From the NCBI GenBank assembly GCA_965112735.1, contig OZ218952.1, positions 2,480,001-2,544,000 of the forward strand: a DNA stretch of 64,000 nt, written 5' to 3'. The stretch is from Phaeosaccion multiseriatum (Eukaryota; Ochrophyta, other classes). Shown here in pieces: positions 1-34,742 of this stretch. The translations under genes were made by a program, and so were the position numbers. The notes beneath the pieces were generated by a model. That model was not told the origin of the DNA, searched no databases, and saw only the letters and a list, made by a program, of their open reading frames with translations. Within the stretch, counting starts at the first letter, position 1; each line of letters opens with the position of its first letter.

Positions 1-75
1 CACTCACTCACTCACTCACTCCCCTACTCACCCACTCACCCACGCGCTCACCCACCCCCTCACTCACTCATTCAC
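1..75. repeat. CACT/CACC-type simple repeat at window edge
   Basis: Imperfect CACT and CACC tetranucleotides fill the left edge. They probably belong to an intron of the helicase gene that enters from the left. I see no coding exon between here and position 236. Confidence 0.6.
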
Positions 76-236
76 TCATTTCCACTCTCTCACCGCAGCG
101 AATATGCCTATCAGCACCCCAGAATGTCACTGTCTCTTCCTAAGAACAATGTACTCTCCTCGCCTTTGTGCCCTTCAATACCGCACGTGATGCTTGTCGC
201 TTGGCTACTTGTCCTGCCTCGTCTATTCCCGTATAG

Positions 237-875
237 GTGGGAGCAGAGGTGCTGCTGCACAAGACCATCAAGGCCAAGCGAGTCACCAAGGGGGCGCGAG
301 GCGTCGTGGTCAGGTAAGCAGTTGGTGGTACAGCACGGACTACAAGATTGGCCATCGGGCAGGAATATGGGTGGTGTTCCATTTGGTCTGTTGTTCGAGC
401 GCATCCATCTCACACCTCCTCCGCCTCTCCCTTGCACACACGCATGACCCCACATCTGCTGTGCACGCTCACGCTGCACTGCATTAGATTCACGGGTGGT
501 ACGGCTGGGTCTAGGCTGCCTGTGGTGCGCTTCAAGAAAGGGGTGGAGGTGGTGATCGAAAAGATGGCGTTTCCCCTCTACGCCAGTGGAGGCTCTGTCG
601 TGAGCGCTCGTCGGCGGCAACTGCCTTTGCAGCTGGCCTGGGGTATCAGCATCCACCGAAGTCAGGGCATGTCCCTCGATAAAGTGGCTGTGTCACTGCA
701 GAGGGTGTTCGAGGCAGGCCAGGCCTACGTGGCCCTCAGCCGGGCAAGGAGTCTCAAGGGGCTGAGAGTGGTGGGGAAGATCAACCCGCGAGCCATTCGG
801 GCACACCCCAAGGTTGTGGATTTCTATACCAAGCTTGGCTGCAAGCCTCCCTCGCCCGTCTCATCGTGGGCGTGA
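237..875 (+). CDS. PIF1-family DNA helicase, C-terminal part (two last exons)
   Basis: Exons 237-313 and 488-875 (stop 873-875) join in phase to give 154 residues. The first exon follows a TATAG acceptor and reads [10 protein letters not shown]...GARGVVV, the 'GA.V.L..N....G..G.V' block of PIF1 helicases. The second holds [20 protein letters not shown] and then [16 protein letters not shown]. These are the C-terminal UvrD/RecD2-type motifs of the SF1B PIF1 family that bind nucleotide and DNA. The family unwinds DNA 5' to 3' and acts in G-quadruplex resolution and in nuclear or organellar genome maintenance. The N-terminal Walker A and B motifs lie outside the window, so activity cannot be judged, and a helicase from a Helitron-like element cannot be fully excluded. 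The intron (314-487) begins GTAAGCAGTTGGTGGTACAGC, which contains a copy of a motif dispersed elsewhere in the window. An A19 run lies about 50 bp after the stop. Confidence 0.9.
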
Positions 876-1207
876 AACGCACACTGTGGCAATCGTTGGC
901 TGCTTGCTTGCCTTGCCTTGGCCAAAATATAAAAAAAAAAAAAAAAAAAATCAACCCGCTACTAAGCACTTTCTCACCGTAACAATTGACATATGTTTTT
1001 CCAATTCAAACATCAAACATCGAGTCGGCGTGTTGAAAGAGTGGCAATAGGCAGCGGCAGCAGCAAGCAGTGCTGGACGTGAGATAAAGCCAAGGCAAGA
1101 CGCCGAAAGGGAAGTACAGAGAATGAGACGGTAGAAGGGGGACGACGGGCCTTTCTCCTGGAAAACTGGGCAGCTCTTTTGAAATTGCAAACTTGTCAAC
1201 TGCAAAC
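876..1207. other. Intergenic spacer between helicase and acidic-protein gene
   Basis: This stretch holds an A-rich run near 930-949 and no convincing exon. It must contain the helicase 3' UTR and the promoter and 5' UTR of the next gene. I see no clear TATA or CCAAT box. Confidence 0.5.
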
Positions 1208-10267
<9,060 letters not shown>

Positions 10268-10345
10268 GTGGAAGAGGCTGAGAAAGCCTTCTTGGAGGAT
10301 TTATTAGAGGAGAGCGGCAGAGGTGACTCCGGGGGAAGGCGACGC

Positions 10346-10498
10346 TACTGCTTGACAGGTGCTTGACAGGTGCTTGACAGCACTTGACAGGGGGCTTGTT
10401 GGACGGCTGTCCGGGGCTCGTGCATGCTTACCGATATACCTGCCCCACTAATTAAGAATGCATCTTGTCAACAAAATGTTGTTGTTGTTGTTGTTGTT
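10346..10498. repeat. GCTTGACAG tandem motif and (TTG)n run
   Basis: A nonamer-like GCTTGACAG(GT) unit is repeated about four times (10350-10395). It is followed after about 80 bp by a short TTG run. Both lie just downstream of the Claspin-like gene. Confidence 0.7.
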
Positions 10499-10680
10499 TA
10501 TGCGGCCGCTGCTCAAGGCCTCCTTTTGAGAGACTTTTTCCTCGACGACTACTTGCTTCACCCTTCACTCTAGAGGCCTTTTACCACTGAGGTGTAGCGC
10601 CTGCGATCATGGAGCATGATCCGAGCAGTCTTGGGGCCCCACGCGAATCCAGCAAAGTACGACTACTCACTTCCTACGAT

Positions 10681-10776
10681 GGGACGAACTTGATGGGGTC
10701 ACACGGTAATGTATTGAGGGCTTCTCAGAAGGCGGCAAACCTCCTCCCTCCCTCGGACCCCATCAACTTCGTCCGC
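10681..10776. repeat. Inverted repeat, ~20 bp arms
   Basis: GGGACGAACTTGATGGGGTC at 10681-10700 is the near-perfect reverse complement of 10757-10776. The loop is about 56 bp. It is the first of a series of fold-back structures in this gene-free stretch. Confidence 0.85.
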
Positions 10777-10791
10777 ATTTTTGTTTTTTTA

Positions 10792-10920
10792 AGGGGCTTT
10801 GCCGTTCCTTGTCGCCTTCTTGGTCTGACACCTCCTACCACAGTTCTGCTTGCTCATCTCCCAGCAGAACTGTGTTAGGCGGAGTCAGATCAAGAAGGCG
10901 ACAAGGAACGGCAAAGCCCT
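10792..10920. repeat. Fold-back element, ~59 bp arms
   Basis: The arm 10792-10850 pairs with 10862-10920. It has a few mismatches and an extremely short loop of about 11 bp. The shared core includes GGCTTTGCCGTTCCTTGTCG and its complement. No coding potential is evident. Confidence 0.9.
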
Positions 10921-11011
10921 GAGAAGGGAGATAGGTCGTCCATGAAGGTCTTGTCGAACATCACTCCCGGACAGACGGGCAAGCTCTCAAGGTTGACGAA
11001 GAGGACCCTTT

Positions 11012-11243
11012 CGGCGCCGCGTGCGAGCTACTCCATTGGGAGAGCCGGCCGGTGATGTCTCATGCCCGTACTCACAGCAAGCGAAAGTTGTGGAGTACTT
11101 GGTGAATGAGGTTCTTTGTTGGCCCTCATTGACCTTTATAGGCCCTCATTCACCTTGTAGTCGACCACGTTGGCTTGCTGCGAGCACGGGCATGAGACAT
11201 CACCGGCTCTCCCAATGCATGGAGTAGCTCGCCCGCGGCGGCT
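11012..11243. repeat. Fold-back element, ~70 bp arms
   Basis: Arms at about 11012-11083 and 11173-11243 are reverse complements with small indels; the core is GGTGATGTCTCATGCCCG and its complement. The loop contains a smaller inverted pair (GGTGAATGAGG and CCCTCATTCACC, 11101-11154). This resembles a MITE or fold-back transposon without internal coding sequence. Confidence 0.85.
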
Positions 11244-11568
11244 CGTCACGCCACTGCCGTTTCGCGTTGGTCTCCGTCCTCCGAGCTGGGCATTGGCCGT
11301 CTCTCCACACGACCACTCGGTTCTTATTCGCTATGGCCTTCGTCATGGCCTCCATAAACACCTGCTTGAACGGGCACTCAACGTTTCCGAGATCCCCCTC
11401 CCCGAAAGCCCGGAACATCCCCTCGACGCTCAGGAGATGTTGAGTCTTCCCGATATCTTGTAGCGTGTTGATCATCCGCATGGCCCGTTGCTTGCCGTTC
11501 GGGAGGGTCGTCACATCAACGTTGTCCTTGCCGAGAAGGAAGGCTGGTGCTTGCGCGGATTGCCTCAA
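11200..11568 (-). other. Unassigned reading frame overlapping a fold-back arm
   Basis: An open frame of up to 122 codons on the minus strand reads LLGKDNVDVTTLPNGKQR, then VEGMFRAFGEGDLGNVEC, then AIANKNRVVVWRDG. Its composition is more protein-like than that of the nearby simple-sequence frames. I recognise no family and see no good ATG context or splice partners. Overlap with the inverted repeat suggests a decayed mobile-element gene. Confidence 0.3.
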
Positions 11569-12431
11569 TCCCTCCTCGCGAAGGGCGTGTTACTTCTTCT
11601 CGGTCTTGTCCCCAGGATCACAGGATGGCCCTGCACCCTTACGCCCCCCCCTGCCGTCTCGTTTCGCACACCACCGCTGGCACCTCCATGCTTTCTGTCG
11701 GGAGGGCGCGAGAGAGAGAGGAGAGGACAGGCCCGAGAGAGAGATCAGAGTCAGTTGCTACTCACGGACGCTGGTCCTCTTGGCTCCTTCTCCCCCCTCT
11801 CTGCATCTCATGGAGGGCGCGTAGCTACCTCACAGGGAGAGACAATTGTGTCTTCCCTTACCTTCGGCGCAGCTCCCTTCTTCGCGTGGGCTGTTCCTTC
11901 CGACTTCCCACCTCCCTGTGACGTGGAACGGCGGACGACCGAGTGAGGAGCAAAGTCAGCGAGGCAGGGAGAGAGGGGGGGCGGGCACAAAGCCAAACAC
12001 CACCGAGTTTAAAGGGTACCCGAGGGGCGGTTGCGGGCCGGCCGAGAGACAGGACGGGGACTGACCACAAGCATCTCGAGCTGTACCCCCACTTACCTCT
12101 GGGGACAAGTGTAAAGAGTCACGTTGCTCTCCACCTAGGATAGGAGTAGACGCATGGACAAGGTAATAGCAACTCCAAAGCAAGCCCGGCAGCCAGCCTT
12201 GTCTCTATTAGCTTTATCCCCGAGCCATTCTAAACGACCAACCTGCTGGGAGGTGAGTGAGAAACGGGAGGTGAGTGAGAAAAAGGGCACCGTTTTCACC
12301 GTATTTGCTTGGGCCTGGGCCATTGACATATCCCCCCTTTGAATTTCCTATAACTTCGCCCCACTTGACATCGTCACACCAGTCGATCCATTTTTTTCGT
12401 TGAGGGGCGGAGGGGGCAACGCGCACAGTCT
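11569..12431. other. Gene-free stretch
   Basis: I see no exon chain, no large repeat and no RNA gene here. Short open frames exist but have neither conserved motifs nor supported splice sites. Confidence 0.5.
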
Positions 12432-12887
12432 TCATCTCGTACGAGTCGCTCGAGTTGAATCTGTCGGCTGCTCCCCCGGCCAGGCGGCCCCAGCTATTGT
12501 TGATTCGTCGTCCGCGGCGTGAAGCAACAAGTAACAAAATAAGGGGAAGAGGAGGGGGGAGACTTGTTGTGAGGCAGCGGTCAGGAGGGGTGGAGGGAGT
12601 GACCGAGCGGCGGGCGGAGCGAAGCCGGAGGGAGCGACATGAAGCAAGTTAGGTAGCGGCGCCACTTGGGGAGGTGTTTGTTGCTTGTTGTTGCCTTCAG
12701 CGACCTGCTGAAGGCCAAACAATGTTCTCGTGCGAGCCGCGGAGGGGTCTCTCGGCAGCATCCTGTGGCAGGTGGGACACGTCCACTGCTTCTTCCCCCC
12801 CGCACTGGGATTGTAGGCGCCACACGCACAAGGGGGGAAGGCCTCACTTGGCTCGCACAGTGTGAGGGAGCACGACGGAGAAGACAT
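12432..12887 (-). CDS. Small Cys-rich (zinc-ribbon-like) protein, left palindrome arm
   Basis: The frame begins with ATG at 12887, near the palindrome centre, and runs outward for 151 codons. The first ~73 residues match the right-arm copy: MSSPSCSLTLCEPSEA, then CGAYNPSAGGKKQWTCPTC, then HRMLPRDPSAAR. The pattern CxC plus WTCPTC could bind zinc but fits no family I can name. After the arm ends the frame continues into unrelated sequence. Maintenance of the same frame on both arms despite base differences hints at past selection. Expression is unknown. Confidence 0.4.
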   Translation of the reverse strand: MSSPSCSLTLCEPSEAFPPCACGAYNPSAGGKKQWTCPTCHRMLPRDPSAARTRTLFGLQQVAEGNNKQQTPPQVAPLPNLLHVAPSGFAPPAARSLPPPLLTAASQQVSPLLFPLFCYLLLHAADDESTIAGAAWPGEQPTDSTRATRTR

Positions 12888-13282
12888 GGCCTCGACTACT
12901 GTAGCTACTTAGTCGAGACCATGTCTTCTCCGCCGTGCTCTCTCACACTGTGCGAGCCGAGTGAGGCCTGCCCCCGCGCCACTGGTGCGTGTGGCGCCTA
13001 CAATCCCAGTGCGGGGGGCAAGAAGCAGTGGACGTGCCCCACCTGCCACAGGATGCTGCCCCGAGACCCCTCCGCGGCTCGCACCATCACATTGTTTGAC
13101 CTTCAACAGTTCGCTCAAGGCACCAAACACCTCCCCAGTTAGTGGCGCCCCTACCTTACTTGCTTCATCTCGCTCCCTCACAGCCAGCGGCCATCGGCTT
13201 GGCCCGCTTGCTTCCTCCGCCCGCCGCTCGGTCACTCGCTCGACCCCCCTCCGCCCTGACTACTGCCGAACGACAAGTCTCC
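12558..13282. repeat. Large palindrome (~340 bp arms) centred near 12905
   Basis: The left arm, about 12558-12901, is the reverse complement of the right arm, about 12910-13282. It has scattered mismatches and small indels and an almost absent spacer; the centre reads CGACTACTGTAGCTACTTAGTCG. Both arms contain the same small Cys-rich reading frame, running outward from the centre. The form suggests a head-to-head duplicated element or fold-back transposon. Confidence 0.9.
12921..13142 (+). CDS. Small Cys-rich (zinc-ribbon-like) protein, right palindrome arm
   Basis: This 73-residue frame starts with ATG at 12921 and ends with TAG at 13140-13142. It shares CGAYNPSAGGKKQWTCPTC and MLPRDPSAAR with the left-arm copy. 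The region between the first Cys pair and CGAYN differs by a few residues (ACPRATGA against AFPPCA). The short length, the CxxC and the adjacent cysteines suggest a zinc-binding fold. No family is recognised; it may be a remnant of a transposon-encoded protein. Confidence 0.4.
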   Translation: MSSPPCSLTLCEPSEACPRATGACGAYNPSAGGKKQWTCPTCHRMLPRDPSAARTITLFDLQQFAQGTKHLPS

Positions 13283-13579
13283 AACACAGCCCTGCTCAGG
13301 CCTCGGTGGCTCACGCAGAAGCGAAATCACCAAGGGTCAGAGGTATTGAGGGTTTGCGCTTGAGAATGATCATCCGCGCGGGGGGTGTCGCTCTCACTAC
13401 TGAATTCCCAAACCCTGTAGTAAAGCTCAATAGTAGTGCTCAATGGGTCTGATAGTGTTATATATTATGGCCTCACCATGCAGCATGTGCACGGGTGCCC
13501 CCTGTACGATGCGTGCGTGGGTGTGTGGGTGTGTGGGTGTGTTGGTGCGAGCGTGGGTGTGTGCGTGCATCCTCTCGTT

Positions 13580-13707
13580 CCTCCCTCCCTCCCTCCCTCC
13601 CTCCCTCCCTCCCTCCCTCCCTCCCTCCCTCCCTCCCTCCCTCCCTCCCTCCCTCCCTCCCTCCCTCCCTCCCTCCCTCCCTCCCTCCCTCCCTCCCTCC
13701 CTCCCTC
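13580..13707. repeat. (CCCT)n microsatellite
   Basis: About 32 uninterrupted CCCT units, just beyond the CFAP57 stop codon at 13759 (CFAP57 lies on the minus strand). It probably lies in its 3' UTR or 3' flank. Confidence 0.95.
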
Positions 13708-13758
13708 GCTCCCTCCCTCCCCCCCTGCCCACATCTGTCCACACGTGTCCACACAAGC

Positions 13759-30088
<16,330 letters not shown>

Positions 30089-30758
30089 GAAGACTCAAAG
30101 GAACTGTCTGTTCCCTCAGAAGTGCGCAACGTCCGGCTTGTTGGAGACGTAAGGAGTCGCTTTGGTCTCGTCCTCCTCGGAAGCTAGTCTCGCCCTCTAC
30201 TCGTAATTGGCTCCGTCCTTCTCTCTCCTCGCTCCCCCTTCGATGAGAACAGAGCCCGTCGCAGCAATCTCACGCGCTTTGCGTTCGCCATGCCTCTCCC
30301 CACGCCATCAATAGGCAAGCGCTGAGGTGATTTATCCCCCTCTCCCTTTGCTTCCTTCTTTTTTTTGTTGTTGTAATGTGTGTAGAGAGAAAAAAAATGG
30401 CATTGCAGAACTACAGTTACACCTAGTAAGGCAGTAAAAGAATATTGGAAACACACACCCTTCTTCCCACAATTTTTTTCTCCCTCTCCACCAGGACTTG
30501 GTGCCTGTATTATCTAGCAGCCCGTACAAGCTTCGTAGGGGGGAGTCTCGGGTCTCAGATGATGAGGGTAAATAAAAACACACACAAAAAAGAAGAAGAA
30601 AAAGGGGTCCGTCCAGAACAAGGCGGTCCCGTCCAGACAGACCGGGCAGACTCAGAGGATGGATATCAACGGCTGAGCTTAAGGGCAGACTCAGAGGATG
30701 GATATCAGCGGCTGAGCTTAAGTCCCTGCTTTACTTTGTTGCCAATAATCAGCAACAA
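30089..30758. other. Intergenic region between CFAP57 and the hydrolase gene
   Basis: It holds the CFAP57 promoter and the 3' end of the upstream hydrolase gene, which is on the same strand. A 39 bp unit beginning GGGCAGACTCAGAGGATGG is directly duplicated at 30644-30682 and 30683-30721 with one substitution. I see no other gene. Confidence 0.6.
30644..30721. repeat. 39 bp tandem duplication
   Basis: Two adjacent 39 bp copies differ at a single base (CAACGG against CAGCGG). The site is just beyond the hydrolase stop codon. Confidence 0.9.
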
Positions 30759-32258
30759 TCACGGTCCTGCCTCCGCCATCTGTTGTTGATCGACGTGGTG
30801 TGCGAATCTAGCCAGTTCGTAGGCAAGGAAGCCCACGTCATTCTCCTCCTTCTGCTCCTGCTCCTGCTCCTCCTTCTGTCCCCGCCCCACAGAGGGCATC
30901 ATGTGCTCGGGTCTCGACTCTCCAAGGACAAAGCCGCAGTGACCCCCGTACTCATGCATCACCACCCGGACGGGGGCGTCGGCCACGCGAGGCACACCAG
31001 AGTCTACGAAGGGGTCGTCCTTGGCTTGGATGGCAAGCAGTGGGACTCGAATGTTCTTCAGGAATTGTCCACTCTGTTTTCATACGCATAGTAGGAGGAT
31101 TGAGGATTGGACAGGAGGGGAAAGGGGAAGAGGGCGGGTGGAGGTTGGCATGGAGCAGCAGGGCGGTAGAGGAAATGGTGAGGGCTGCAAAGAGTGAAAG
31201 ATGCTTCTCAAAGGGAACCAATGCATATCTCCGTCAAGTCCAGCCCGGCTAAGGGAAGCCTGAAGCTTGGCAGCGAGTACCACTCTCTATGGCCCCCCCC
31301 CCCCCCCCCCTTCGTGGGTTGTGGGTATGTTTATGTGTACGGCGTATGCTTCCATATACCCCCCTCCTTCTTCACTGTTTGAATGCTGCTTGACTGCTGC
31401 TCGATTGCCCCACCCCTGACTCTTACCCCGCTCTTTTGGTAGTAGTCCAAGGCGCTGCTGAAGCCGTAGAGGGGCGCAATGACGCTATCGTCAAAGTCCC
31501 AGAGTGTCTTTGCGTTGGACACACGCTCCATGTCAACAATGGTGGAGAATTCGGGCAGGGCCTCCGCCTTACGCTGCAGCAGCAGACACGCACGCACATG
31601 CACACGGACACATGTACATGTATACATGCACAGAGAAAGAGGGAGAAGGGGGGGGGGGGGAGGAAAGAGAGGAGAAGACAAGAGCGGGGGACAGGGAGGA
31701 GGGGAGGGAAGGAGAGCATGAGTGGAGTCACCCCAGCGCATCCCCGAGGCTACTGATGATGAAGGGTGATACTGTTTCTGTAACGCCCTGTTCCAACAGC
31801 AAGCCAGAGCGTGCGTGCGTGTGTGGGTGTGGGAGGCTCTGCTCTACTCCGCTCCCGCCTCCGCTCTCGCCCCCAGGCAAAGTGGTCAATGAGGGTGGTG
31901 TGTCTATGGGGCTTAGCAAGGAGAGTTTCAGGAACACTCAGTGATGAATGGTAGATGATATCATGCATCTATCTCCTCCTCCTGACCTGCATCTTGGGAA
32001 TGAGGCTCTGAAGAAAGTTGTTGGAGTACACGGCTCGGTTGAAGCCCCTGTCCAGCAGCTTGGAGCATCTGCAGAGCGATGAGGGAGGCAGAGGAAGGCA
32101 GAGCGAAGCACCATCCCATGCATGCAGGGCAGGAGGAGGCGGGAGGAGGCGGGAGGAGGCGGGAAGGTGTATGTATGTGTAAAGAGGTGGTGGTATTCAA
32201 AAGGCAGCGGGCATGTCTATTGCTGGAAAGAGAGACGAGACAGACACACACGCACGCA

Positions 32259-32316
<58 letters not shown>

Positions 32317-33149
32317 AGAGAGACCCTAATCCCCCACAACCAGAAGCAAGGCAGGTAGGATGGAAGCAAGACCAGGCAAGGCAGGGCAAGGGAGTGGAGC
32401 TCACTCACTTTGGGGCATCGAAGGGTACGCACGCGATGGCGCCTCCCGCTATGCGCATGTCCCTCGCCTTGTCACCCAACTCGCCTAGGAATTTGGCGAT
32501 GACATTCCCTCCCAGGCTGTGGGTGCGTGCGTGGGTGGGTGGGTGGTGGGGGGGGGTGAGTTAGTGAGTGAGTGAGGGAGTGAGGGAGGGGGCGCAAGAG
32601 CACAACACGGCACAAATATACCAAAGGGGAAAAAACGCGCAGGCACAGGCACAGCGTAGCCAACGAACGGTACGATACAGCGGATACAGGAGGGGGGGGG
32701 GGGGGAGAATACAACATGAAGGCACACAGGAACACAACTGACGTACACGCTACTCACCTAAAGCCCGAGAGGAAGAAGGTGGCCTCTGAGTGTCTCTCGT
32801 TAAGAGTGCTCACGAGGAATTCGACATCGCTTGTGAAGCCGAGGTGGTAGCCCCCCAAGCCGAGATTGTCCTCGCCAGAGCATCCTCGAAAGCAAAGGAC
32901 TGCCACATCAAAGCCTCGATGGTAGAATGACAAAGCCATCCTGGGTGAGAGAGAGAGGGGAAGGGGGGGGGGGGGGGTGGGGGTGGAGAGAGATGTGGAG
33001 AGGGGGATGACGGCAAAGAAGAGGGAAATGCAAGAAGAGGTAAGAAGAGAGAGAAAAAATAGAAATAAAGAATGTAAAAGGAATGATAGAGAGAAGGCGA
33101 GGGTGATGCCAGGGTCGAGGCGCAGCGTCTTCTGCCTGCCTTCCTGCCT

Positions 33150-33180
<31 letters not shown>

Positions 33181-33202
33181 CGCCCGCCCGCCTGCCTGCC
33201 CG

Positions 33203-33250
<48 letters not shown>

Positions 33251-34176
33251 CCGTTGATTTGGCGCCTTACTTGCTCGTGAGAGGTGCATCGCTGCTCGAC
33301 TCGAGGCCGTGGAGGAGCACGGCGATCTTCCTCTTGGTCCCCTCTGACCCTGCCACACCAGCAGGAGCAGGCTGGTCGAGCCAGTCCACGTCTGTGATGA
33401 AGGTATGCCGGTCCAAATCATGCCGGCATGGGGAGAGAGTGAGTAAGTAAGTCAAAGGAAGGACGGGCGAGATGGGATGAACAGAATGTTTCACGTTCAC
33501 ACATACACACACACACCCATGAAACATGACGCATACACGTAATCTCTAAAAGAGAAAACAACGCACCGAGAAAGTCTCCGTCGGGGGTGTCGAGCCGCTC
33601 CCTACGGTAGACCAACTGCGGCCCGCTCCTGCCAAAGAGGCGCCGCCTCACCTCCCCACTGCGTGCAGGCAGAGGCGGGCAGGACCACACGAGAGTGCGG
33701 GGCGGCAAGCGCAGCACATGCAAAGCGGACGTACGGGTGACGTAAGGGTAATTGGTGAGACAAGCGGAGATGGATGGGGACGTGGTGATTGCGAGCAAAG
33801 ACACTTTTCTATTTCTTTCCCACCCCACGCCACTCCGCCCGCCACCCAACACAATGACTGAAGGCAAGAAGAAGGTAGGGATGAGGAGGCCCCCCTGATC
33901 GATTATATCTTACCTGCCGAGAATAGTGTGTAGGTGGTTGTTGCGTGCCCACAGCGGAGGCTGGTAGTCGGAGGGGGCGAAGGAGTCGGCCACGGCATTG
34001 GGAGTGGCGGCTCTCCCGCTCGCGCTCGAAGAGCTGCCCAGCGCAACACCAGCAAGAGGGGGGGAGGAGAGGAGAGGAAAGGGAAGGGGGGCGTCATGAA
34101 GGGAAAGGACAGAGAGGGGCAGTGGCATTGCTCGGTACTTCATCCACAGACTCAAAGCTCCTTACTTGGTGGACAT
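30759..34176 (-). CDS. YheT/EMB8-type alpha/beta hydrolase (ABHD1/3-like)
   Basis: Nine exons (minus): 34166-34176, 33914-34033, 33567-33658, 33271-33391, 32758-32940, 32409-32516, 31987-32068, 31427-31573 and 30759-31073. They total 392 aa, normal for the family. Seen in order: PPLWARNNHLHTIL, RERLDTPDGDFLDVDW, VLLHGLESSS (oxyanion HG), FRGCSGEDN, the nucleophile elbow SGFSLGGN (Ser176), LWDFDDSV...GFSSALDYY, AKDDPFVD (Asp307 or 308) and HEYGGHCGF (His333). These are the signature blocks of the YheT/EMB8 esterase family, whose members include lipases and phospholipases acting on membrane lipids. The substrate is not predictable. The 11 bp first exon (M-S-T) is supported only by its ATG, its donor and phase. 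The Ser176 codon is split by an intron. No signal peptide or membrane segment is obvious in this model. It is divergent from the methyltransferase gene with ~570 bp between them. Confidence 0.9.
33141..33252. repeat. (GCCT)n tract in hydrolase intron
   Basis: About 28 imperfect GCCT units directly after the donor of exon 4 on the minus strand, where they read AGGC. Confidence 0.9.
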
Positions 34177-34742
34177 ATTTAGAGTTTCTCGTCTCCTTTG
34201 TCTCCTCGTTCGTAACGCGGCCCCTCCTGCTCCTCCCAATCCGATATACGCGTGTGCACCCCACTGCTCGCCTAGCAGCAGCAGGAGGAGAGAAGAGAAA
34301 ACAGGAGGGCGCATGGATAGCTCTCTGGTCCTCTTCGGATCTTCTCACCGCTTCTAAGCACAAATCAAGCAGCAGTGAACCATTCCAGCCCAGACAAGAG
34401 AGCGGAAGCTGATGCAAGGTGAGAGGTGAGAGGCAGCTCCACGTGTGATTGTGGTGTCGGGATTTTTTTTTTGATGTGATGATGATGTGTTGCGAGGAAA
34501 GTGTTGTGCCCTGGATTGTTAAAACGTCCTCCCTGACTTACTACACTTGGCCGTTTCGGCTCGGCGCCCCCGAGTTTCTGCCCCTGCTTGCGTCCTCCCA
34601 TCCCGGCTTCCTTTCTCTCCTTGTAGCGGTGCTGTGCTCTCTTCTGGTGGATATTCTCTCCTCGTTCTCCATCACACTCTTTTGTTTAAGGGCCGCTAGC
34701 AGTAGTTTGAGAAGGGAAGGTAGCACGTGGAAGGTAGAGAAC
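34177..34742. promoter_or_regulatory. Divergent promoter region, hydrolase/methyltransferase
   Basis: The only spacer between two oppositely transcribed genes, so it should carry both promoters. No clear TATA or CCAAT box or simple repeat is seen. A T9 run lies near 34463. Confidence 0.45.
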
